Of a stretch of DNA of 64,000 bases, positions 10,856 to 21,866 are shown piece by piece. Every line of letters starts with the position of its first letter. Position 1 is the first letter of the stretch. A model generated the notes under the pieces. It made no database searches, was not told the DNA's origin, and saw nothing but the letters and a program-made list of their open reading frames with translations. This DNA is from Pinus tabuliformis (taxonomy: Eukaryota; Streptophyta; Pinopsida; Pinales; Pinaceae): NCBI GenBank assembly GCA_031772625.1, contig CM062818.1, positions 1,676,684,667-1,676,748,666 of the forward strand. Reading direction: 5' to 3'. Made by a program: the position numbers and the translations under genes.

Positions 10856-11514
10856 GTCCTCTGCTTCATGTTCTCATTCTCGCCATGTAAGGGACATTTT
10901 GTTCAAAGTTCCCTACAATCAAACAAGAGAATGAGTAAGTTCCTGATTTTGATGAAAATCTGGCGAAAAATCATCAAAAAACTCATGCAAAATCAGCTTT
11001 TCTAGGTCCAGCGCAGGCAGAGAGCCTTCCCCTTGCGCTGAGAATCAGTCTGCCATAAGGCTGCCTGAAATACAGCGCAAGTTTCGAAAGGGGAACCTGC
11101 GCTGATGCCAGGGCGCCCTGATGAAACCCCTGGGGCCCAGAAACCCTGAAAAACATGCATGAAACTGAAAAAGGAAACCATGAAAGTGAAGGGCTAAGGT
11201 TTAGCTCCTACCTGGTCCAAACGGCACCGAAAATCGTCCACAGAATCTCCCGGAATCAGCTGGTGAAAATCAAGGAAGAAGAGGCACCTCCAGAGCTCCA
11301 ACAAGCAAAATGCAAATGAAATGGTAAATGAGAGGTAAAAACTCCTTTTTATGACTTTTTACACAGTTTAAAGTTAAATATTAGGGTTATAATCTCGTTT
11401 TCATGCAAATATTGTCCATTTCTAACAAAGTTTGTTGCAGCAATTGAAAATGAAGTACTACATTTGAAAAGAGAAAAGCTAGTAAAAGTAAAAAAATTAA
11501 ATTTGACCATGAAT
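10856..11514. other. Region between antisense gene and hairpin array
   Basis: No coding sequence. It holds CTGCGCTG-type motifs in both orientations (CAGCGCAG 11009-11016, TTGCGCTG 11033-11040, CAGCGCAA 11073-11080, CTGCGCTG 11097-11104), the motif found in the LTR and leader. Its position upstream of the minus-strand gene would suit a promoter for that gene (inference). Confidence 0.5.
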
Positions 11515-12263
11515 CGAGCAGTTTTACCTCGAATTTATGCTCGTTAAAAAATAGAAAAGTGTGAGCAAAGTTTCCAGCAGAGTCCAAGCTCATTAAAAAA
11601 TGAACTTATCCCGGTAAACAACCATTGCGATCGTAAAGTTATCAGCCTTAAAAACCTTGGTCGTGTTTTCATCCGTCACCTCCACTGTCATTTGGCCGAT
11701 CGTTCACCCCCATATGTGTGTTTACCCATTTTGAGGAACATCTGCGAAGAGTGATTTTCACCTAGCCATCCTTGCGACACTGCCGTGATTGGAAAATTCC
11801 AATTTGTACCTGGAATCTGCTGCTATCCCTGTTTATCACTCGTTCCTCAAAAGACGAGTCTTCTTTGAGCTCTTTTCACTGACTCGTAAAAAATGAAAAG
11901 TTTGCCGAGTTCTGGCCTTCCAGCTCGTTAAACGACCGGAACGCTATCCCTCCTCTAGATTTTAATCTTTTTGGACCTGAGGGATTATTGCACAAAAAGA
12001 TCGAGCACTTGCCTTGTTCGGCTCGTAAAAGTACCGAACAGCCATCCCTTCTGTATTGTTTTATACTTTTTCGGACTTAAGGGATTAGATGACGAAAAAG
12101 GAATTATGGAGTTAACTTTCTGTACCTTTTCAGACTCTCTAAAAATGAAAAGGACCGAGTTTTCCTTGTCGTTAGACTCGTTAAAATGATTAAATAGCGA
12201 CAAACTTGTCTTTAGACGAGAACGAGTTTCCCTATCGCTAAGCTCGTTAAATCATAGCGATGG
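11515..12263 (+). other. 3' hairpin array of element 1
   Basis: Successive stem-loops, many with a GCTCGTTAAAA/GACTCGTAAAA loop on different stems: 11515-11544 GAGCA/TGCTC; 11562-11592 TGAGC/GCTCA; 11838-11859 ACTCGT/ACGAGT; 11872-11900 CTTTTCA/TGAAAAG; 11910-11941 TTCTGG/CCGGAA with one G-U; 11965-12001 ATCTTTTTG/CAAAAAGAT; 12015-12040 TGTTCGG/CCGAACA; 12066-12100 CTTTTTCG/CGAAAAAG; 12125-12153 CCTTTTCA/TGAAAAGG; 12202-12229 AAACTTGT/ACGAGTTT with one G-U; 12234-12261 ATCGCTA/TAGCGAT. An 11-bp repeat, TTTTGAGGAAC near 11730 and GTTCCTCAAAA near 11842, encloses the region in front of them. Element 2 repeats the series. Confidence 0.8.
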
Positions 12264-13400
12264 GCTTGCCCGAAGGGCAGGTTATAGAACAAGCATATGT
12301 TATCCTCCTCAAGCTTGACAAAAATAAAGAGGTACTGGTCAGAAATGACTGGGGAAAAATTGGGAGAACATCAAAGTTTAATGGTAGCAAGTCACTCTTG
12401 AACATGACACTTTTCCTCCGTACCACATCGGGTTGGGTTGTTTCATTCACCGGTCTCATCACCATGGTCCTCGTCAAACCATCCACATTTGGGGTAATGC
12501 TACCGATCCATCGCATCAGTGTCGTTATATGTTCAAGAGGGGTCATTCTGAAAGTGTCAACCGTGTCCCATCCACTGCCATACATTATCCTTCATCCATT
12601 CATGATCGCCACCCTGAATCATATGTCACAATTTGTTTTCACCTCCACTAAAATCATTAGCTCCGTTCCGTGTCATTGATGTGGGATTCATTAAGGCCCT
12701 CCTTTGATGGATCGCTTCTTGTCGACTTCAGCTCATTATCCAAGAAGTTGATCTAGGAACAACCCCATCAGTACTTTGAAGCTTGCATGCCTCAATGGCA
12801 AGTTTCTCACTTCCGGCCACAGGTATACATCAATGACCTTCGACCAGAAGATTTTGCGTGGCGTTCGACGCCAATTCCTTTATTCACGCCACGTGAATTG
12901 TATTGCAGTACCTTGAGGGTCGTCATCATTATTGGTGATTCCTCTCGCGCTTGTTAACGGTTTTCATTATTGGCTGGTAATCAAGCGATGTCTTTCCATG
13001 TTCGACTTCAGCAAAATTCTCACATGGATCGACTTGTACTTAGAGTGAAGATCGAACGAGTTTGAAGACCCCGGATCTAGTTTCATCCATCCGGGCTGCG
13101 ATATATATTCAGGAAATATAAAAGCATTTGCCATGTACATCATTGCAGCAGATGATCATCCTATTCAAAGGATGATAATTTCAGCAGAAAATTATCAGTC
13201 TACCTTCAGACGATCGTCTGTCATATGTACCAAAATGTATTTATAAAAGATGAGCATGGGAATGCCCGCCTCAGCTAGATCATGAAAATAGAATGAAAAA
13301 TAATGTATTGTATTGTATTGTATTACAGGGCGCCTCCTCAGCACTAGAATGAACTTCGAACCCTCTAGATAAAGCATTTCACCCGATAAACGGCCTCATA
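12264..13400 (+). other. Conserved 3' non-coding region of element 1
   Basis: No coding sequence, but closely collinear with element 2 at 23170-24311. It contains TGGCG/CGCCA and TTCACG/CGTGAA hairpins near 12860-12900, and a compact structured block at 13155-13220: ATCATCC/GGATGAT, GATAATTT/AAATTATC and the perfect palindrome CAGACGATCGTCTG (13207-13220). Confidence 0.65.
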
Positions 13401-13414
13401 CTTTAGGGGGCAAC
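13401..13414 (+). promoter_or_regulatory. Polypurine tract of element 1
   Basis: CTTTAGGGGGCAAC directly before TGTTATAG of the 3' LTR, where plus-strand DNA synthesis starts. Element 2 has the same tract. Confidence 0.75.
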
Positions 13415-14478
13415 TGTTATAGACATTTTTGTGCCTCGCGACATGGAGCATGAAATGTCAATAATTACAGGGATCCTCAGTCCCTAAACATGTTGTTCTT
13501 ACCCCTAAAAGAACAAGGTCATCAAACAACAGCACTTCCAATCAGTTCTCCACCTGAAAACACTTCAAAACAGGCTAATTGTGGATCATGTCAGCTGCTC
13601 CACTAAGCATCTGCGCTGGAATGCAACTGCTCCTCCTTGTACCTGCGCTGGAAGTCAAATCTAATGAAGGCTACCTGCGCTGGGCGAGATTGGCCAAGTG
13701 GCACAGTCATTCTGCAAGGTGTCAACTGCGCAGGAAGCTTCCAAACTGACACTTGGTTCATGAGATTCGCCCTGTGATGAGTAAGAGGTACTTGATCACC
13801 ATGTGTAAGCAAGGATCTCCAAGTGGACTCAAGAACTGAAGATTAACTGAAGAGGGAGAGGACACTAGTCAGCTCTATGCCAGCCTCAAGCTGACTCATC
13901 CTCTCTTCTTCTCTCCTATATATAGAGCTCTTCTATGAGGTCTAAGGGGGCTGGAATTTTGTGTAAAGCAAGGAGGTACTGTTGGTTTACAGTTAGAGCT
14001 ATTGGGTGATTGTTTTACTAGAGGTGAAGAGGAGAGTTCTTGCTGCTGGGGAGGTGCTACTGGATTGGAGCCATCAATGGTTGTAACCTTCTCAGAACCC
14101 TGTTACTTCTATCAATAAAGTTTTGCATGTTCTCCTATATACTTGTATTGCATTGATGTATTGTATTTACTTGTATATTTGATTCACTCTAATCCATGCA
14201 TCAGTTATGAGTACATGTATCTTGTAGTTTCCTCTCTTGTTTGTGCAGGATCTGTGTGTAGCTGGACCGGCAAAGAGAGCAAGGAGCTGGGGACAAGAGA
14301 CAAAGAGAGAGGATAAGGATCGACTAAGCGAAAGACACCAGGTTGGTTAATCCTTTCTTCCTTCTCTCTGTACTTTCATAAAGGAAAATATCAAAGCTTT
14401 ACTTTCAGTTGTTGCTAAAGACTGTCACCTTTAGAGTAGGGATAGGGTCATCCGAGTCGGATACTTTTCCCCACAACA
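13415..14478 (+). repeat. Element 1 3' LTR, 1,064 bp
   Basis: Starts TGTTATAGAC and ends CCCACAACA. Three CTGCGCTG motifs start at 13611, 13643 and 13675, exactly 32 bp apart, with a CTGCGCAG at 13726. TATA box TATATATAG is at 13917-13925 and AATAAA at 14114-14119. Confidence 0.95.
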
Positions 14479-14714
14479 GCTGCAAAGACTGACACTAACA
14501 CACCTAACCAAAATGGAGTTGCAGAAAGAATGAAAAACACATTGATAGAAAGGGAAAGAAGCATGCTCGGTGGTGCGAGGTTAGGACAGGAATTCTGGGC
14601 AGAGACGAGGGAGACTACATGTTACCTGGTCAACATATCACCTTCATCAGCGTTGGATGATAAGACTCCTCAAGAGGTAAGGACTGGTGATGAGCCTCAT
14701 AATTGGGTAATTAT
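14479..14714 (+). pseudogene. Ty1/copia integrase fragment at the insertion site of element 1
   Basis: Translation shows the conserved copia integrase core around the catalytic Glu (TPNQNGVAERM, then LGQEFWAE, CYLVNISPSSALDDKTP). It begins exactly where the element 1 LTR ends, so element 1 inserted into a copia integrase gene. The similarity ends near TGDEPH (about 14698). A collinear continuation, TGKKPSLSHLRVFGC, starts at 26673. The sequence 5' of the break would lie left of this window. Confidence 0.85.
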
Positions 14715-15479
14715 ATGGGCTTTAATTCACTTCCTAGTTTAGCCAAACCAACTTTTTTAACAACTTATTGCATGTTTTCTACTATATTTTGTTTATGAGA
14801 TGAACTATAGTTGGATATTATGCCTAATAGACTAATATGCATTGAATGCAAGATTGAAAGAGATAATCAAGGAATTTTGGAAAAGACTAAGGTTAAAACT
14901 CAAATGGGACAAGGGAGAGGGATTGTAGGAGGTAAATCCTCCTCATTTACTTCTCCCCTATTTGAATATTCCTCCATTTATCACACCAACTTGGAGTGTA
15001 AGCAGCCAAGTCGTGAGGATTAGAAGGAAGTCAAGCTAGTGAGAGGAAAATAGCTAATTTCTCTCGAGTTTGGGAGTCAAGCCTCCCTAATTTTAAAGAA
15101 TTCATTGGGGACTTCAGTTGTATAATTAGAGAGGCCTAAAGTCTCATTAGGATTTGAATTTTGGTTGTGAAACTCTAACTTATTTTCGAGCTTCAGACTT
15201 GTGAAAGATTTATTAATGTAATTTTATGTTTTGGTAATAAGAATGAGTTATGTTTTCAGCCATCACTGAGTTAACTCAGAGGGCTGAAGCTCTTGGGCTA
15301 GGGCCCAACCCTATCATCCAAGGCTCCTCTTTGTTGTATCTGTATGTTTATATTAGTCTAATAGCTTCGTTATTAATTTTCCTTTAGATGTACTTTCATT
15401 GCAAGTAGTGTAGATTGGATTGGTTGTTTATTAGTTTGCTTCCATTTGTACCTTGCATCAGTAGTAGGTTAGCACGGAT
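14703..15479. other. Unidentified insertion in the copia sequence, left part
   Basis: Non-coding and AT-rich; no domain recognised. CTCATAA at 14696-14702 recurs at 26666-26672, so 14703-26665 could be one older insertion with a 7-bp target duplication into which element 2 later inserted. No terminal inverted repeats were seen. Confidence 0.4.
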
Positions 15480-15484
15480 AAAAG
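15480..15484. repeat. Target site duplication of element 2, left copy
   Basis: AAAAG before the LTR start, repeated as AAAAG at 25373-25377. Confidence 0.9.
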
Positions 15485-16531
15485 TGTTATAGACATTTTT
15501 GTGCCTTACAGCATTGAGCATGAAATGTCCATAATCCAAATGATCCAAAGTCCCTAAATGAGTTGTTCCTACCCCTAAAGGAACAAGGTCAACCAATGAC
15601 AGCTTCTCCCAGAAGTTCTCCACCAAAAACCACTCAGAAACAGTCAATTCAGGATCAATTCAGTGGCTCCACTAGCTGTCTGCACTGAAATGTAGAGGTT
15701 ACACTGGCTACTTGCACTGCGACGCGGGTAGAAGCACTACCAGGGTGCACTGAGCGGGAAGTGACAAATGGCAAGTTCATTCAACGAGGTGTAAAGACCC
15801 TGGAAGCTTCCAGAATCTTCCTCAATGACACTTGCCTCAGTGAATTCGACCAAGTGATGAGTAAGAGGTTCTCAACCTCCAAGTGGAAGCAAGAACTGAC
15901 AGAGAGAAGCCACAAGTCAAAACATGAGCTGACTCATCCTCTCTGCTCACATCTATATATGGATCTCTCACCCAAAGGTTCTAGAGGCTGGAATTTTGTA
16001 CTTTGCAGAGAATTGCTATTGGTTTGAGATTGAGATTAGTACATTGGGTGATTTATGCTTTGTTGGAGGAGAGGAAGGGATTCTTTTGCTGGGAGGTAGA
16101 TGCTAGATCGGGACTCACTTGGTTGTATCTCCTCTTGAACCTTGTTTATCATATCAATAAAGTTGCTTGAGTTTCTCCTATATGCTTGTATTTCAATGAT
16201 GTTTTGTTATATTTACATATTTAGTTTACATCTGATCCTAAACTAGTTATGAATGTGAATCTATGTCTTTCGTGTAGTTTTCCTCTCTTGTGATCTTGCA
16301 GGAACTGTGTGAAGTTGGACTAGTGAAAGAGCAGGCAACGGGAAGCGAACGAAAGAGAGAGTGATTGGATCGAAAAACTAGCGGAAGACATCGGTTAGTT
16401 AGACCCTTCTTTCTCTATTTGCATCTCATAAAGAAGAATACTCAGGTAGCTTTCCTTGTTTGTTGGTAAGGCACTATCACCTCTTAGAGTGGGATAGGGG
16501 CATTCCGTATTGGATACTTTTACCAACAACA
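15485..16531 (+). repeat. Element 2 5' LTR, 1,047 bp
   Basis: Shares start and end motifs with element 1. TGCACTG-type motifs start at 15680, 15712 and 15745 (32 and 33 bp apart). TATATATGG lies at 15954-15962 and AATAAA at 16156-16161. Confidence 0.95.
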
Positions 16532-16534
16532 AAT

Positions 16535-16552
16535 TGGCGACTCCGCTGGGGA
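16535..16552 (+). promoter_or_regulatory. Primer binding site of element 2, tRNA-Arg type
   Basis: TGGCGACTCCGCTGGGGA, three bases after the LTR; matches the site known for Ogre-type elements. Confidence 0.9.
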
Positions 16553-18251
16553 GAGTATCTTGTTAGTTTACTTGTGTTTCTATTTCTATTCATTTCATAG
16601 ACTCAAGAGTGCCGAATCGAACTGCATTTGCTATTTAGAAATGCAAAGTAGAGATCAGCTACTCTAGCCCTCTCACTGGGCCTGTTTATGATCTGAGAAG
16701 CTGATCCACAAGTGCTCTAACAGCCCTTTGTGATAGATCTTAGTCTTCTTATAAATCATCCTCCTAATTGTACCTAATTGATAGCTTTTATCCGACCAAA
16801 AACTGTAGAAAAAACTGCAAACCGTAACCCATAACCCAGAAACAACTCTCGTTTCTGCTTCAGCGCAGGCTCTGTGAAGAGGTTCTGCATTTCAACACAG
16901 GTCTCGTGAAGGCTACCTAAGCTGAATGTCAAAACCTCTGTGTTAGGAGTGCGTTGATCAGTCTTTGCCTTGTGCAACTGTGGTTCCCTGCTTCCTTTTG
17001 CTCAGTTTTCATCTCTGTTTTTGCAGCCTGTTATCAGTCAGTGTACCTATCTGAAACCCCTTTTCTTTGCCTCAATTCCACCTCAGTTATATAAAGAAAC
17101 TGTATTTGTTCATTGTGTATTTGTTACATCATTTGCAGTTTCCCATTAGAGAAGTAAACTAGTCATACTGTCGCCCCTAGATCTAGACCTGTCGTAAGTG
17201 TCGTTTTGATCCTAGGAGTGAGTTTGTTTGCTGTTCACAATTGATTTAGCTTTTACTTTTGTCTTTTGGTTTGAATTTATGCATTTCAAAGTGTCGAAAC
17301 AAGTAAATCATAAAGTGTCGTAATCATCTTTTTGATTTTGAAAAAGGAACTTGTTTGTGTTTTCACTTGAAATCGAATTCAAATTTATATAACAGCTTTC
17401 TTTTTAGGCATCAATATTAAGAAAGCGAAAACAAATACATGCATATGTGCATTTGCATTTTGACAGTTTGTATATTGATTTAGAGAAAAGTGCATTACTG
17501 TGTGCTCTATGCTCTTTGAGAAAAGATGGTGTCTTTCTTTTCCTCTTGTAGCTAGGATTTTCATTGTTGAAAAGATATAAAGCTTGCTTATCATTTTTAG
17601 ACTGCATTTAGGAATTGTATCATAGATCTCGTGGTGATCCAAAAAGGCAAACTTCTAAAAAGATCAACCTAAAATAAATTGAATGAACTTAACAATGCTT
17701 TGCAACATAACGCACAACATAGAGGTCTAGGCTAGAGACGTGTTCCGGCGTCGTAAAACCTGGTCACTGGTCGCCTCACTGATGGTTGGGTGATTCCTCC
17801 TGAGAGACGATTAGTACCAGTACGGATTGTGCTCCCACGTACCGTCGCGTATATATTGGGAGACCCCTATAGGAATATAACCTGTATGCATAGGAAGTCG
17901 TGTCGGCCGCCCTACTGATTGCAATGCACTGAACACAGCATTCAGGAAGATCGACCGCCCGTACCCTAAAAAGTATTATGCGGTTTTGCGAAAGGTTTGG
18001 TACACCCTCTACCTAGAACTCCAGAGAAGTTCCTTTTGGCCTTTTTCAGACTCTATAACGGAAAAAGTCCATCTAAGCATTTGTCACTTCGGGCTCGTTA
18101 AAACATCGAAGGAGACTAGAGTCATCTTTAGCTTTTTCTCGACTCTTTAAAAGTGAAAAAGAAAGTTGTGTCTAAAGCGTCTAAAAAATTCATTTAATTC
18201 AGAAACACACTTTCCCCTTTTGTATTTTGGTTGATCGAGTAATCCGCAATA
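16553..18251 (+). other. Element 2 leader with hairpin trio
   Basis: Non-coding. Hairpins: 18038-18070 GGCCTTTTTC/GAAAAAGTCC (9 of 10), 18083-18116 GTC+CTTCG/CGAAG+GAC with loop GGCTCGTTAAAA, and 18126-18165 CTTT-A-GCTTTTTC/GAAAAAG-AAAG. Relative to element 1, the first stem replaces a C-G pair by T-A on both arms. CTGC motifs at 16855 and 16885 and CTAAGCTG at 16917 keep the 30-32-bp spacing. The leader ends with in-frame TAA 18240-18242, as in element 1. Confidence 0.75.
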
Positions 18252-21200
18252 GTGGAAGAAAGTCAATTGAAACCCCGTCATTCGCGGAGGCTTACAAGTC
18301 AACCGTCTTTGTCTCCGGAATCGAAAATAGTACGGACAAAGCGAACTCGTTTAACCTGTTCGAAATCTCCTATCAAAGTTAGAACACGTGTTCCAACAAC
18401 ATCTAAGATTCTGGTTACTCCAAACATTTCTGGAAACCCTGCCTCTATAGAAGAAGTTCAACAGCCACAGAGGGACAGTGAGACTGATCCTAGTCTGAGA
18501 GCAAATACTTGCGTTACTGAACTAGTTCCATCTGCAACTAGTTCAGAGAGTCTTGCTCCTCAAACATCTGTCGCTGTCGATTCAACCCCTTCTTCGGCAC
18601 CAAAAATATTTTACGGACCTAACGGTCTTCCCCTTCCCCCTGGTTTGATTGCGATAGAGGAAATTGTAGAAGATCCGCAAGCAAGTACTCCAACACGATT
18701 TGGAGTCGGGGTCACTCTATTTCCTTCGACATCAGAAGTTAGTCTACCACCAGTGGAAGTTCCTGTAGAATCGCTAGGCAATCTATTGGATAAACTCAAA
18801 ATGTCTGAACAACCGTCAACATCTAGGACTGTGTCGAATGACACAGCGACAGCAGAACTCCCTGCCGTCACTCCGACAATGTTTGTCGGCATACCATCTG
18901 TCCCGACTAGCTCACAACCGCTAGAAGGAGTCCATCCAGGGATTATTTCGACAGTGTGGTCTGTTCCTGTTTGTTCCTCTGGAATAATATCCAGCAACTC
19001 TTATGTTGAGACTCGACAAAATGATCCATTTGGAGGTCAATTTGGGCCATCCAGTCCCTAAGGGCAAACAATCCCCTTGAGTTCTGGATTACCACCGTGT
19101 GGGGGGCAGTATGCCCTTTCATTACCCCCTCCGGGAGGATATCCATACGGGAGTTCTCTACATTATTCAGGTTATACTGGAGTTACGACAAGTGGTTGGG
19201 TACCTATACTACCCCAACAACCAAGAGTTGTGTATTCTATGCAACAATGTGTACCTATGTCGAACATCCCGACAACGCCAGCTATTGTAACAGTGTCACA
19301 AGTTCAAACGATACCTGTTGTATGTCAAACTCAGATTTCTCAGGTTGTAATGCAATAGCCCCTTGACCCGGTGACTCAACCACAATCGCCTACTCGTGGG
19401 GCGACACAGGTCCAAACGGGTACATTTACCCCGCATCTTGGTTCGACGGTTAGTATAGCACAACAGAACATGGCTTCACAACCGTGGCTAGTGCAATACC
19501 AACAACAACAATTCCAACAAGTGTACCAAGGTTCTGAGCAGCAAATCTTTGCGAATTGTGGACAACCGTACATTCAAAATGGTCAAAATCAACCACTTTA
19601 TAGTGGCCAAGTCCACCAACCGTATCAGTCATACCAGCATCAACTACATTATGCTGGTATGCATAGACCAACTGCTCAGGCAATTCCATCGTATCCTGGG
19701 TATGCTTCACCTAACCTGAATCAACAGTTACCATTCGTGGCAACTTTAGAGTTACTCGATTTACACCGGTTAACAAATGATCCAATTGCTTACACCCCTT
19801 GGTGGCCAGCGATTCCTCACAAACTTCCATCTGACATTCCTAAATTTAATGGAAATCCAGGTGAAGACCCATCAAATCACATGATGACATTTCATCTGTG
19901 GTGTTCATCAAACACCCTAAATGATGATTCGATAAGGCTTCGCCTTTTTCAGAGGATGTTAACGGGTCCAGCGGAGAAATGGTATATTGAATTACCTAGA
20001 GCTTCGTTCGACAATTGTAGCACCTTAGCCACGACTTTCTTAACCCATTTTCAATTACCGATAAGGTATGAAACGGGAACCGAAATCTTAACCAACTTCA
20101 AAAAGACAAAGACCACTCACATATCTGATCATATACATGAATGGCGACGTCGTCGTAGGATGGTAAAAATGTACGTTCCCGATCAGCTATTAGCTGAATG
20201 GTTTATCAAGTCGTTACTTCCTGCCATAACGGAAGATGTGGCGAAGGGGGGAGTTGTAACGGAAGAGCAAGTCATCGCTCATGCGCAATATCTAGACTTA
20301 GTCTATACTCAGTCTCTCACACTCTACGACAAAATACCTGACGCCCCTAGACCGGAATTCTCAATTCCTCCTCCTCCTAAATCAAATAATGACTCTCATG
20401 CCGGCGATGGCGTGATTGGCACGACAAACGCGAAATCGACAAAGGCTTCCTCCAAGAAAGCCCGTAAGATTTCAGATCAAAATGCAAAAGACGAAATTCT
20501 TGCTTTGGAAGTAATTGCCGTATCAGCAGATAAAGGCAAAGAAACCAAACAACCAGGAAGCAAGAAGAAGCAAAACAAAGGGAAGAAGAAGAAACAGGGT
20601 GAGTCATCTCCTGAAAAAACTTCTTCAAACCCTCCTGGAGATAGGAAACCCACCGTAGGGTGTCACATATGTGATGAGGATCATTGGACCTCAAAATGTC
20701 CATACAAAGCCGAGCTTAAAAGATTCTTTAAGAGTTCGCAAACCTTAGCTATGTTAACTGATCCATTTCCGAATCCAGGCACAAATCTCGTTGATAGTGG
20801 AAATGCTTCCCCGTCGAAAGTGCTAATGTTGTCGATTTCCAAGCAACAAAATGATGCTTTGATTTCGACAAGGAACAAAGATTATGGGAATCCGCAGCTG
20901 TCGAACGACAAAGGTAAAGATCAACCAAGTAGTTCGACAACAACTTCGACAGAAGTTGTACTGCCCATCATTCCTGAATTAATAATAAAACCGCCAAAGG
21001 GAGTAGTACACAAGTCAACATTTAATCCTCGCGCCAGAGCAGCGCAACATTATAACATAGTGGAAGATTTGGCCCAATCGCCATCCGCTATGTCGACACT
21101 TGAAGTACTACAAAATTGCCCATCCCAAAGGCAGGCTTTGATATCAGCCATTGGTGGGGTTGATCCTAAGGATTCCAATCTTGTATCCTTTGATCACAAA

Positions 21201-21860
21201 GGATACGATCCCCAGTTACCAGCTCAACTAGCTTTCCTTATTCAAGTGAAAGCCCTCAACAAAACTGTTCATCGAACAATTATTGATGAAGGGGAATCTA
21301 CATGTATTGTGTCGATGAGTTGCTGGAAAACTTTAGGATCTCCAACATTGTCGCGATCTTCGACAACATTAAAATTATTCGACGGAAGGACATATACCCC
21401 ATATGGTATCCTAAATGACTTGAAGGTTGAACTAGGGGGGAAAACAGTAGAAATAAATGTGGAAGTCATCGATGGGAATCTTGATTACAACATCCTACTA
21501 GGAAGACCATGGATATATGCCATGGCAGCTGTTGTGTCGACCTATTTCAGAAAGATCGCATTCCCCTTTCAAGGGGGGATTACGATTGTCAACCAACAAA
21601 ACTTCCTCCCCAATGGTTCACAAGTTACAGGAAGCATTCCCATGATCCATGGAAGCCCCCATTCGCTTCAGAATATCGGAGTAGGCCTACTAAAAGATCC
21701 TATACTAATGGGAACTTTCGCTCTTCCGCCTCCAATTGATTTGGCGGAAGTAGCGTCGATAGGTACCTGCAATATGATATCTTCCACGAAGATCTCAGAA
21801 GACGATATCAACATGGATCATGCAATGGTTTTGCCCCCAAGCCCAATAGAAATATTGTAG
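18252..21860 (+). CDS. gag-pro: Gag-protease polyprotein of element 2 (two internal nonsense codons)
   Basis: About 1,202 codons in one frame, clearly homologous to element 1 throughout. The frame opens after TAA with TCC GCA ATA GTG GAA GAA; there is no ATG until KMSEQPSTSR near 18800. The 18252 start is a GTG and only marks the conserved beginning. It has a gag core with FHLWCSSNTLNDDSIRLRLF, zinc knuckle CHICDEDHWTSKC, and a protease site DEGES where element 1 has DEGAS, which may weaken activity, then LLGRPW. Nonsense codons TAA 19059-19061 and TAG 19356-19358 correspond to CAA and CAG in element 1. The terminal TAG 21858-21860 is shared. Confidence 0.9.
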
Positions 21861-21866
21861 CAATCA
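21858..21866 (+). promoter_or_regulatory. Conserved readthrough-type stop context in element 2
   Basis: TAG CAA TCA, identical to element 1 at 5918-5926, again in frame with the downstream ORF. Confidence 0.7.

Larger units (their letters stand above)
1..14478 (+). mobile_element. Element 1: Ty3/gypsy Tat/Ogre-type LTR retrotransposon, 5' end cut by window
   Basis: Order seen: partial LTR, tRNA-Arg-type primer site, 1.7-kb leader, Gag with CX2CX3HX4C knuckle, protease, UAG, RT with YLDD, RNase H, integrase, separate second RNase H, antisense gene, structured 3' region, polypurine tract and complete 3' LTR. The extra RNase H, long leader, Arg-type primer site and additional ORF between pol and the 3' LTR are known hallmarks of the Tat lineage (Ogre, Retand, Grande). 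Over the shared 609 bp the two LTRs show only three visible substitutions and no indels (about 99.5% identity), so the insertion is recent. The first 455 bp of the 5' LTR, and the left target duplication, are outside the window. The element sits in a copia integrase sequence that resumes at 14479. Confidence 0.95.

Noticed and set aside
11515..12263. Repeated CTCGTTAAA motifs as a CRISPR-like array
   Set aside because: Spacing is irregular, there are no equal-length spacers, the flanking stems are self-complementary and the context is a plant retrotransposon.
15761..16027. 88-codon frame in the element 2 LTR, repeated at 24602-24868
   Set aside because: It lies across U3 and the TATA box, has no homology seen and is explained by LTR duplication.
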